This document shows, piece after piece, positions 57,027 through 64,000 of a DNA stretch of 64,000 bases. The stretch is from Corynebacterium amycolatum SK46 (GTDB lineage Bacteria > Actinomycetota > Actinomycetes > Mycobacteriales > Mycobacteriaceae). Below the pieces are notes generated by a model. It made no database searches and was not told the origin of the DNA. It was given only the letters and a program-made list of their open reading frames with translations. Position 1 is the stretch's first letter; each line of letters begins with the position of its first letter. The DNA is taken from NCBI RefSeq assembly GCF_000173655.1, contig NZ_ABZU01000007.1:62001-126000 (forward strand), read 5' to 3'. The translations under genes and the position numbers were made by a program.

Positions 57027-57754
57027 TTCTGGGTGGAACTGCTGAAGCCCGCGCCCTGGCCAAGCGCCTAGTGGGTGAGGGCTGGTTTGTCACCTCTTCA
57101 CTGGCCGGTCGCGTTTCAAATCCCAAGCTGCCCGTCGGCAATGTCCGTATCGGCGGTTTTGGCGGTCCCGCGGGTCTGACTCGGTGGCTAATCTCCGATG
57201 CCACTGAAGTCATCATCGATGCCACGCATCCGTATGCAGAAAAGATCAGCGAATCTGCTGCTGAAGCTGCCCGAGCCACCGGTATTCCGCTCGTGGCGCT
57301 GCATCGCCCTGCGTGGGAGAAGCAGCCAGGCGACAACTGGATTGAGGTGTCTTCCATGCAGGAGGCCGCGGACGTTGTTGCCGACCGTTTCTACAGCCCG
57401 TTTCTCACTATTGGCCGTCAGCAGCTTGCTCCATTTGCCGGTGACTCCAACGGCCGTTACCTCATTCGCTGTGTGGAACAGCCCGCGCCGCCGCTGCCGA
57501 AGAATCGGAAGATTATTCTCAGCCGCGGGCCTTACGACGTCGCAGCGGAGCGCAAGCTCATGCGGGATTACGCCGTGGACTGCGTGGTGACCAAGAACTC
57601 CGGTGGTGCTGCTACTTACGCCAAGATTGAGGCAGCTCGCGACCTGAAGAAGCCGGTCGTTATCGTGCAGCGCCCGCAGCTGCCCGGCGCGGATATCGCC
57701 ACCGTCGCCACAACGGTGGATGAGGCGTACAACGCCGTCATCCGCCGGGCGTAG
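57014..57754 (+). CDS. cobK: CobK, precorrin-6A reductase
   Basis: Reduces the macrocycle of precorrin-6A with NADPH. It is 246 residues with the expected start [17 protein letters not shown], the middle [17 protein letters not shown], and [16 protein letters not shown] near the end. It faces cobIJ, with only 3 bases between the two stops and no visible terminator, so the transcripts probably overlap at their ends. Confidence 0.94.
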   Translation: MRALILGGTAEARALAKRLVGEGWFVTSSLAGRVSNPKLPVGNVRIGGFGGPAGLTRWLISDATEVIIDATHPYAEKISESAAEAARATGIPLVALHRPAWEKQPGDNWIEVSSMQEAADVVADRFYSPFLTIGRQQLAPFAGDSNGRYLIRCVEQPAPPLPKNRKIILSRGPYDVAAERKLMRDYAVDCVVTKNSGGAATYAKIEAARDLKKPVVIVQRPQLPGADIATVATTVDEAYNAVIRRA

Positions 57755-57757
57755 CGG

Positions 57758-59368
57758 CTAGGGCAGCAACTCGCCAGTTCCGCTGGTGCCGCCCTCACCG
57801 TAGTGACGTGCGGTGTAGACCCGAGTGGTCTTGCCGGCACGATACGCCTTCGTCGACGACGAACCGATAATCACCATGGTTCGCATATCGACGACATCCG
57901 GATCGAACTCCGCCAACGTGGTCACGGTGACGTTTTCCTGCTCGGAGCCGACTGCCCGCGCCACAATCACCGGCGTTGTCGGCTCGCGGTATTCCATGGC
58001 CAGTGCGCGCAGCTCGCGAACCTGCCACCTCCGCGACTTGGACGCCGGGTTGTAGACAGCAAACGCCATGTCTGCTCCGGCTACTGCACGCACTCGCTTA
58101 ACGACGACTTCCCAGGGCTTCAACCTGTCGGAGAGACTGAGCATCGCAAAGTCATGTCCAAGGGGAGCGCCCACTCGACTTGCGACAGCCTGAGCCGCAG
58201 TCATACCCGGCACGACTCGAACTGGAATGTTTCGCAACATATCGTCGTCAGCGACTTCCAGCACTGCGGCCGCCATGGCGAAGACTCCCGGGTCACCGGA
58301 GCTGACCACCGCAACACGACCTCCGCGCTTGGCAATATCCAACGCCATAGTGGCTCGCTCTGCCTCTACGCGGTTGTCAGAGAGGTGGCGGCGCTGCCCG
58401 GCGCGCTCGGGGACTCGGTTGATGTAGGTGGAGTAGCCCACCAGATCCGTGGCCCGGGCCAGTTCCTCGGTGACTTCTGGGGTGGTCCAGTGTTCAGCAC
58501 CTGGGCCCAGGCCGACAACGACGACTTCACCGACCGCTGGGGTAGCCGACTCAGTTGCTGTAACGGTGGCTGCACCGGTCGCCGCATCGTCAGCTAACTC
58601 TGATGCTCCAGAAACGCTCCGTTCAGTGCCGTAGACGGCGGAAGGCACGATGGCTACTGCAAAGTACGGAACCTTTTCCGGGTCTGCATCGGCCAGCGGG
58701 TAGCTGGTGTGCTCATTCATGGTGGCTCGCTCGACAACGTAGGCGCGCTCGAGCATTCCAGCGGCTTGCAACGCTGTACGAACCTTCTCAACGTTTTTCC
58801 CCAGCTTCATAATGACTACACAGTCTGAGGCGTCAAGAACCGCAGCGATGCGCTCGGAATCTGCGGTGGCCGGGACAACGCTGACGATTTCGGTAGCCTC
58901 GCCGAGCGGCTGGCCAATCTCTGCTGCCGCCGCAGTAATGCTGGCCACTCCGGGGACGATCTCGGTGGGGAAGTCCTCGCTGAGAGCGTGGTGCAGATGC
59001 TGGTACGAGCTATAGAGCATCGGGTCACCGAGCGAAAGTACCGCAACGCTTCGTCCCTCGGCCAAGTGCTTGTGCAGGCGAGCAGTGGCCTCTGCATAGA
59101 AACCGGCGAGCTGCTCGCGGTAGTCGGCTGGGCGCCCGGTGGTCACCGGGTATTGCAATTGCTCTTCCACGGCAGCGTCGTCACGCGCGTCAATCAGTTC
59201 GGCGGCGATTGAACGCGCCGTGGAACGTCCGTGAGTTCCGGCATGGTAGGCGATGACATCAGCTGTGCGGATGATGTCGGCACCGCGGAGTGTAATGAGA
59301 CCTGCGTCGCCGGGGCCGAGTCCGACGCCGTAGAGATGACCAGGCTGAGCACTGTAGGAGCCGGACAT
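57758..59368 (-). CDS. cobIJ: CobI-CobJ fusion, precorrin-2 C20- and precorrin-3B C17-methyltransferase
   Basis: A 536-residue protein joining two tetrapyrrole methylases. The N-terminal CobI part (about 1-245; GVGLGPGDAGLITLRGADII, LSLGDPMLYSSYQ) methylates C20 of precorrin-2. The C-terminal CobJ part (about 275-515; VVGLGPGAEHWTTPEV, VSSGDPGVFAMAA) methylates C17 with ring contraction. The linker of about 30 residues is Ala/Thr-rich. The fusion is known from M. tuberculosis Rv2066. An exact copy of the recurring word lies in the CobJ half (58095-58106, same strand as the gene). It begins 4 bases after the cobH stop. Confidence 0.93.
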   Translation of the reverse strand: MSGSYSAQPGHLYGVGLGPGDAGLITLRGADIIRTADVIAYHAGTHGRSTARSIAAELIDARDDAAVEEQLQYPVTTGRPADYREQLAGFYAEATARLHKHLAEGRSVAVLSLGDPMLYSSYQHLHHALSEDFPTEIVPGVASITAAAAEIGQPLGEATEIVSVVPATADSERIAAVLDASDCVVIMKLGKNVEKVRTALQAAGMLERAYVVERATMNEHTSYPLADADPEKVPYFAVAIVPSAVYGTERSVSGASELADDAATGAATVTATESATPAVGEVVVVGLGPGAEHWTTPEVTEELARATDLVGYSTYINRVPERAGQRRHLSDNRVEAERATMALDIAKRGGRVAVVSSGDPGVFAMAAAVLEVADDDMLRNIPVRVVPGMTAAQAVASRVGAPLGHDFAMLSLSDRLKPWEVVVKRVRAVAGADMAFAVYNPASKSRRWQVRELRALAMEYREPTTPVIVARAVGSEQENVTVTTLAEFDPDVVDMRTMVIIGSSSTKAYRAGKTTRVYTARHYGEGGTSGTGELLP

Positions 59369-59371
59369 GGT

Positions 59372-60022
59372 TTAGAGAATCTCCTTTGCGGTGGCGATGG
59401 CATTGAGGGCAGCACAGGTGATAGCCGAGCCGCCGCGACGGCCGGTGACGGTGATGTACTTCAGCTCCGGGTTTTCCGCACCGGAGTCAATCGTGGCCCG
59501 CTTGGATTCTGCGGCGCCGACGAAGCCGACTGGCATAGCCAAAATGGCAGCGGGCATGGGAAAGGACCCCTCATTGATGCGGTTGAGCAGGTGGAACAAG
59601 GCTGTGGGGGCGTTGCCGATGGCGACGACCGCGTCCTCCAGGCGCGTCTTCCACAGCTCCACGGCAGCAGCAGTACGGGTGGTGCCGAGTTCCTGGGCCA
59701 ACTCAGGGACGCGCCCATCGCGCAGCAAGCAGATGACCTCGTTGTCGGCGGGTAGACGCTTTCGGGTAATCCCCGAGGCAATCATGTTGACATCGGTGAA
59801 AATGGGAGCGCCATCTTCGAGAGCCTGACGCGCTGCGCGCACCGCTCCCGGGGAAAAGACGATGTCCTTAGCCAGGTCTGTCTGACCTGCTGCGTGAATC
59901 ATTCGGACGGCGACAGTTTCCTCATCGGCGTCGAAGCGGGAAAGGTCACTTTCCTCGCGGATGATGGCAAATGAGTTGCGGTAAATGTCCGCGCCATCGG
60001 TGTTGTACTCAAAGCGCTTCAT
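59372..60022 (-). CDS. cobH: CobH, precorrin-8X methylmutase
   Basis: Moves the methyl group from C11 to C12 of precorrin-8X, giving hydrogenobyrinate. It is 216 residues, normal for the family. The catalytic His lies in VRMIHAAGQTD near residue 43. Other landmarks are FTDVNMIASGITRKRLP and ALFHLLNRINEGSFP, followed by MPVGFVGAAESK. It is the middle gene of cobG-cobH-cobIJ, with 11 bases after cobG. Confidence 0.95.
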   Translation of the reverse strand: MKRFEYNTDGADIYRNSFAIIREESDLSRFDADEETVAVRMIHAAGQTDLAKDIVFSPGAVRAARQALEDGAPIFTDVNMIASGITRKRLPADNEVICLLRDGRVPELAQELGTTRTAAAVELWKTRLEDAVVAIGNAPTALFHLLNRINEGSFPMPAAILAMPVGFVGAAESKRATIDSGAENPELKYITVTGRRGGSAITCAALNAIATAKEIL

Positions 60023-60033
60023 AGGCTTTAAGA

Positions 60034-61209
60034 CTAGTCCACAGCGGTTACCTCGTATTCTCCGTCCCCAGTGGCCAGGTAATCGAAGTAACCCCCCTTG
60101 GGCTTACCGCAACGGCGCTCACAACCGGAAAAGTGCACGCGCCCCTCGGGCAGTCGGCCATCGGCAATTGCGTGAGAAGCATCGCCGCGTGTGTCAGCCA
60201 GAGACTTTTCGCAGCCGGGGCGTCCGGTGCAGGCGCTGACGCGCAGCCATGTGGACTTCCGGTCAAAGATCAGACCATTCGGCGCCAGTACCTTGACGAC
60301 CTGCTCGGCGACTTCCTCCTCCAAATCGTGGAGGATTAGTGAGTACCACGGCGTGATGTGAACTGGAACCTGCGTATGCGAAATCGCACGGGCCAGACGC
60401 GCCGGAAGGACACCAAAACGCAGGCCCGCAGCCAAGCTGACCAGTCCATCCGGCTGGTCAATCCAACCAATCTGGCGAGATAGCCCCGCGGTGGCATCAA
60501 AGTTCTCAGCCGGAGTCGGCTGCTGGCGACGGACTCGCGCGCCCAATTCCTCGATTACGGCATCAGCAACGCGCTCGGCCGCATTGGCTTCAGCGATGCG
60601 CCAGGCTGAACCACGGTTGTCATTCCACACTTTCGCTGTGGCGATGAGAGCCTCCACGACGTCGTCACGCGAGACGACAATCCCCGAGGTCGCGCCGCCA
60701 ATGATGAGTTCGAACGTGCTCTCATCGTGTGCGACAACGCCGAAGTCAGGGCGCTCACCGAGCACGTCACCGCGGCCGTCGTCGAAAGCCATGAGCGTGC
60801 GACCTGGCAGTGTTGCCAGCGACGGCTCCGCGATGAGAGCCTTGTCGAACTCTTGAACCAGGTCGCGCACATCAGCTTTACCGCCTACGCGACCGGACAG
60901 CGGCGACTGAAGAACGTTGCGTACGCGGTCGTGGCTGGTGGAGGGAACCAGCTTCTCTTCTTCTGCGGCATCGGCGAATGCGCCGGTGTTGGTGATGCCG
61001 CGGATCTGAACATTGCCGCGGGAAGTGAAGTGAATATCACCGTCGCCGAAATTCTCGGCCAAATCGGCGAGAACGGCGAAGCCCGGCGCGGGAAGGAAGC
61101 CTCCGGGGAAGCGCAGACGACCAATCGCGCCATCAGCTGCGATATGAACCTTGCGGGTGCCGGGGCAACCGTCCTGACGAGTGCGGGTTCCTTGATCAGA
61201 TGCAGTCAT
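60034..61209 (-). CDS. cobG: CobG, precorrin-3B synthase
   Basis: An oxygen-using Fe-S enzyme that makes precorrin-3B; its presence marks the aerobic B12 pathway. It is 391 residues from the leaderless ATG at 61209; the frame open to 61335 holds no family sequence. It belongs to the nitrite/sulphite-reductase-like fold, with ferredoxin-like halves (RFPGGFLPAPGFAVLADLA; FTSRGNVQIRGI). The [4Fe-4S] ligands are the four cysteines in ACTGRPGCEKS and FSGCERRCGKPKGG near the C-terminus. It heads the leftward operon cobG-cobH-cobIJ. Confidence 0.93.
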   Translation of the reverse strand: MTASDQGTRTRQDGCPGTRKVHIAADGAIGRLRFPGGFLPAPGFAVLADLAENFGDGDIHFTSRGNVQIRGITNTGAFADAAEEEKLVPSTSHDRVRNVLQSPLSGRVGGKADVRDLVQEFDKALIAEPSLATLPGRTLMAFDDGRGDVLGERPDFGVVAHDESTFELIIGGATSGIVVSRDDVVEALIATAKVWNDNRGSAWRIAEANAAERVADAVIEELGARVRRQQPTPAENFDATAGLSRQIGWIDQPDGLVSLAAGLRFGVLPARLARAISHTQVPVHITPWYSLILHDLEEEVAEQVVKVLAPNGLIFDRKSTWLRVSACTGRPGCEKSLADTRGDASHAIADGRLPEGRVHFSGCERRCGKPKGGYFDYLATGDGEYEVTAVD

Positions 61210-61216
61210 ACTCTCA

Positions 61217-61222
61217 AGAATA
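61217..61222 (-). promoter_or_regulatory. -10 box for a leaderless cobG operon
   Basis: TATTCT on the reverse strand ends 7 bases before the ATG at 61209. With no leader there is no room for a riboswitch in this operon. Confidence 0.5.
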
Positions 61223-61407
61223 CGCAAACACGCACAGAGCTGAGCCCCCGAAAACAGGGGCACATTATCCAGCCCCTTTTCAGCCCAACAAAACCATCCT
61301 GAAGTGGAGTTTTGATATCCCTCCGCGAAAAACATACAAATTCTTCACTAAAATCCACCGATTTACCTTTCTAAAACCTTATTGTTTTTATCACCTAACT
61401 TCCTCTG

Positions 61408-61427
61408 AATTAAGGGAAGTCTTAATT
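61408..61427. promoter_or_regulatory. Palindrome ahead of the LIP lipase gene
   Basis: AATTAAG-N6-CTTAATT, perfect 7-base arms, 36 bases before the lipase ATG. It does not fit the DtxR, GlxR or McbR consensus; the binding protein is unknown. Confidence 0.4.
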
Positions 61428-61462
61428 TTGGTTTTTCAATCTGGGGTTATTCAGGAGATTTC

Positions 61463-63025
61463 ATGCCACATCACGACACTGAAGCACTCACGCACGAGGC
61501 ACACGGCATCGTCGGTATCGGCCGCGCCTCGGCACAGACGCGCACTGCTTCACGACGACACCGTCGCACCATCCGAACGGGAATCGGGGTAGCACTAGCG
61601 GGGCTTATGACCATCGGCCTAACTACACCTGCAAACGCACAGCCACTAAACATCCCAGGCCTATCGGATAGTGGGCTGACGGATAAGGTGTCGTCGTCAA
61701 GTGCAAACCGCGAATTGCCTGGTTTCGGCCATGTACCGAACCCGAATATGGAGAGGCTGCTTGGCATCGAGAAGGACGAAGAGGAGTCTGACAGCGAGGG
61801 TGCAGGCAGGCAGCTGACCCCGGAACAGGCACGCGTGACCGCAGCCTCTCCGCTGAATTCTCTGCCGCTGACCCCGTCGCGCACGGCAAATGCCGGCACG
61901 CTGGTCAGCAGCGAGAATGCCGAGATGATGGTGAACGACAAGCTGTGGAATGTAGATGCCAAGCGTATTCACTACAACTCCACAGATTCTCTCGGAAATC
62001 CCAGTGTCGACACCGCCATTGTGGTGACTCCGAAGACGGAGTGGAAGGGCAGTGGTCCGCGCCCGGTCGTGGCAATCGCGCCAGGCACGCAGGGTGGCGC
62101 GGAAAAGTGCGATCCTTCGGTCTCGTCACAGACCGGGTTGAAGATCGAGTTCGGCCCGATGGACATTATTGCCCCATACGAGACGATTCCGATGGTCGCA
62201 AACCTGAAGCGAGGCGCAACTGTGGTGATGATTGACCACCACCGCAATGCCCAGGGCAACCAGGACTATGTCGACAACATTGCCTCGGCACAGTCGCTGT
62301 TTGATGCCGTGTCTGCCTCACACGAGCTCGGCGTGGACAAGAAGGCACCCGTGGGAATCTATGGCTACTCCCAGGGCGGCTCCGCAGCTGCCGCAGCCGC
62401 TGAGCGCGCAGGTGTCTATGCTCCGGAGCTCAACGTCGCCGCATCTGCCGCCGGCGGCCCACCTTCCGATCTCGCAAACGTCCTCGACCAGATTGACGGC
62501 ACCACGCTGACCGCCGCAATCGCACTGGCAATCAACTCTGTCCTGGACAAGGATCCGGAGCTGCGCCGCGTCCTCGAAGAAGAAATCAGTCCCGAGGGCA
62601 AGAACCTGCTGGACAACGTGGGCAACTACTGCGCGGGCGGCTTGGGTTTCCATCACGCGTTTGAAACCACTGACCAGTACACGACTAGCGGGGAATCCCT
62701 CAGCGAGCTGATTAAGCGCTACGATCCGGTGCAGAAGGAACTCGCACGCCAGCGTGTCGGCAACTTCGTGCCAAATGCCCCGGTGTACCTCTACTCGGGT
62801 GAGCACGATGACATTATCCCTATCAACCAGGTCCGCAAGCTCCGTGATGCCTGGCTGAATCTCGGCTTCACCGACCTGGAGTACGTCGAAAACACGACTT
62901 CGCCTCTGCTGCCGAAGACTGGCCTGAACCATGTCGTTCCGATGCTCGCGGAACTGACTAATGCCACCGACTTCCTCTGGTCGCACTTCCCGGACCAGCC
63001 CGCAGAGCAGTCGCTGGAACTCTAG
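61463..63025 (+). CDS. Secreted LIP-family lipase
   Basis: A 520-residue exported alpha/beta hydrolase of the secretory lipase (LIP) family. A long, basic signal region (RRHRRTIRTGIGVALAGLMTIGL) ends near ANA-QP at about residue 60. A Ser/Glu-rich linker follows, with four serines encoded by a near copy of the recurring word (61692-61703). The nucleophile lies in GYSQGG, the acid probably in SGEHDDIIP, and the His in GLNHVVP. CAGGAGAT is the ribosome site. It probably hydrolyses host or environmental triacylglycerols. It has no visible link to the flanking cob genes. Confidence 0.87.
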   Translation: MPHHDTEALTHEAHGIVGIGRASAQTRTASRRHRRTIRTGIGVALAGLMTIGLTTPANAQPLNIPGLSDSGLTDKVSSSSANRELPGFGHVPNPNMERLLGIEKDEEESDSEGAGRQLTPEQARVTAASPLNSLPLTPSRTANAGTLVSSENAEMMVNDKLWNVDAKRIHYNSTDSLGNPSVDTAIVVTPKTEWKGSGPRPVVAIAPGTQGGAEKCDPSVSSQTGLKIEFGPMDIIAPYETIPMVANLKRGATVVMIDHHRNAQGNQDYVDNIASAQSLFDAVSASHELGVDKKAPVGIYGYSQGGSAAAAAAERAGVYAPELNVAASAAGGPPSDLANVLDQIDGTTLTAAIALAINSVLDKDPELRRVLEEEISPEGKNLLDNVGNYCAGGLGFHHAFETTDQYTTSGESLSELIKRYDPVQKELARQRVGNFVPNAPVYLYSGEHDDIIPINQVRKLRDAWLNLGFTDLEYVENTTSPLLPKTGLNHVVPMLAELTNATDFLWSHFPDQPAEQSLEL

Positions 63026-63035
63026 CAACAGGCGC

Positions 63036-63135
63036 TGCAGTAGAGTGATGGAGAAATCCACTGCCATGCCTCTGACGAGAAGCTCGGTGAAAATCCGCAC
63101 GGTCGCGCCACTGTCACAGTCAGACCTCGTCATCG
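63036..63135 (+). ncRNA. Cobalamin riboswitch upstream of cobN
   Basis: The conserved core of the B12 aptamer is clear: GGTGAAAATCCGCACGGTCGCGCCACTGT spans 63086-63114, with CGGTG, AATCCG and GCCACTGT in the right order and spacing, then a B12-box-like TCAGACC at 63120-63126. GAGAAG upstream fits the conserved GAAG side of the core. Ends are approximate. A GGGGA/TCCCC hairpin (about 63161-63178) next to the ribosome site AGGAAG is the probable expression platform, hiding the site when B12 is bound. Confidence 0.88.
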
Positions 63136-63198
63136 GCTAAAAGGCAGGCTCCCGCCGATCGGGGACGCGTTGCTCCCCAGGAAGTGAATAACTGCACC

Positions 63199-64000
63199 GT
63201 GATTCTGCTGCTATCGACCTCCGATACCGACCTATTGTCCGCCCGCGCGGCCACTCAGGCCGACCCGGAGGTGTCCTACCGTTGGGCAAACCCGGCGCGT
63301 TTGCTCGACGATGATCTACCTCAGCTTGCCGACGGCGCAGATGTCGTCATCATCCGTCTTCTCGGCGGCCGCCGCGCCTGGGAATCCGGCATCGACTACT
63401 TTGTGAACTCCGGTATTCCCACCGTCCTCGTCTCGGGTGAGCAGGCGCCCGATGCCGAACTCACCGAGTACTCGACAGTTCCCGCAAACGTCGCCACGCA
63501 AACGCACATCTACCTGGCCGAAGGCGGCGCAAAGAACCTCGCACAGCTGCACAATTTCCTGTCGGACACACTACTTCTGACCGGTCTTGGCTTTGAAGAG
63601 CCCACTCGCATGCCGGCCTGGGGTTTCCTGGAGCGCAACTCCAAGGTGGCCAAGGAAGATTCCCGCGGCACCGTCGGCATTATCTACTACCGCGCCCAGC
63701 ACTTAGCGGGAAATACGCACTACATTGAGGCACTCGCTGACGCAGTCGAGGCTCGTGGCTACGTCGCCAAGCCGATCTTCGCCGCGTCCCTGCGCACCGC
63801 CAGCGATGAGTTGCTGGCAGAGATGGCCTCCTGCGACGCGCTCATCACGACGGTGCTTGCCGCTGGCGGCAACCGCCCGGCACTCGCGCAGGCCGGTCAG
63901 GACGATGACGGCTGGGATGTCGCGGCACTCGCAGACCTCAACATCCCAATCATTCAAGGATTGGCCCTGACTTCCTCCAAGGCAGCGTGGGAAGACAACG
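63199..64000 (+). CDS. cobN: CobN, cobaltochelatase large subunit, N-terminal part
   Basis: CobN is the large subunit of the ATP-dependent chelatase that inserts Co2+ into hydrogenobyrinate a,c-diamide, in complex with CobS and CobT or similar. The frame is open from the GTG at 63199 to the window end (267 codons); a GTG at 63184 is also in frame. The translation starts VILLLSTSDTDLLSARAAT and continues ADVVIIRLLGGRRAWESGID and VGIIYYRAQHLAGNTHYIEAL, matching the start of CobN/magnesium-chelatase-H-like proteins. It lies behind a B12 riboswitch. Confidence 0.92.
   Translation, partial: MILLLSTSDTDLLSARAATQADPEVSYRWANPARLLDDDLPQLADGADVVIIRLLGGRRAWESGIDYFVNSGIPTVLVSGEQAPDAELTEYSTVPANVATQTHIYLAEGGAKNLAQLHNFLSDTLLLTGLGFEEPTRMPAWGFLERNSKVAKEDSRGTVGIIYYRAQHLAGNTHYIEALADAVEARGYVAKPIFAASLRTASDELLAEMASCDALITTVLAAGGNRPALAQAGQDDDGWDVAALADLNIPIIQGLALTSSKAAWEDN

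Overview
The window is a stretch of Corynebacterium chromosome; I cannot name the species. The evidence is gene content and order typical of the Corynebacterium/Mycobacterium group: ripA-moxR-hemH-mutAB-meaB, mshC (mycothiol synthesis), a Pup-ligase system, pafBC-tatAC-helY and a cob cluster. The bases are G+C-rich, many genes appear leaderless, and the regulatory sites fit corynebacterial consensus sequences (GlxR-like, McbR-like). No insertion sequence, prophage, integrase or CRISPR array is visible.

Layout. 1-12000 is a cell-envelope and core block ordered like M. tuberculosis Rv1476-Rv1491c: membrane-protein tail, RipA-like NlpC/P60 endopeptidase, MoxR/DUF58/VWA chaperone set, ferrochelatase, DUF3097, NfeD plus SPFH, an HTH protein and a VTT membrane protein. 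12000-18100 holds methylmalonyl-CoA mutase (mutA, mutB), its chaperone meaB and a KmtR-type Ni/Co sensor. 18250-26980 holds cardiolipin synthase, tRNA-Leu(GAG), a PEBP protein, pyrD with a lipoprotein, an aldo/keto reductase, uppP and mshC. 27000-36750 holds B12-dependent metH under a McbR-like operator, a thioesterase, a HAD phosphatase, hisE-hisG, and aspA with a C4-dicarboxylate transporter. 36800-50300 holds a RecB-type nuclease, trmI, then arc-dop-pup-pafA-pafB-pafC-tatA-tatC-helY. No 20S proteasome genes lie between pup and pafA. 50480-53020 is a two-gene insert (secreted SGNH hydrolase, acyl-CoA ligase). 53070-64000 holds pepQ, an SDR, cobL-cobM-cobK facing cobIJ-cobH-cobG, a secreted LIP-family lipase, and a cobalamin riboswitch ahead of the start of cobN.

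Cobalt and B12 link much of the window. It carries two B12-dependent enzymes (MutAB, MetH), the mutase chaperone, a Co/Ni-type sensor, most of the aerobic corrin-ring pathway, and the cobaltochelatase subunit CobN behind a B12 riboswitch.

The most unusual signal is not a gene. A short asymmetric DNA word, CGTCGTNAAGCG, recurs with near matches about 16 times on both strands. Inside genes it often sits in poorly conserved linkers, several times as a four-serine run; outside genes it lies just after stop codons. Chance would give well under one copy. It behaves like a genome-wide recognition word, for example an uptake-type or protein-binding sequence, that I do not recognise.
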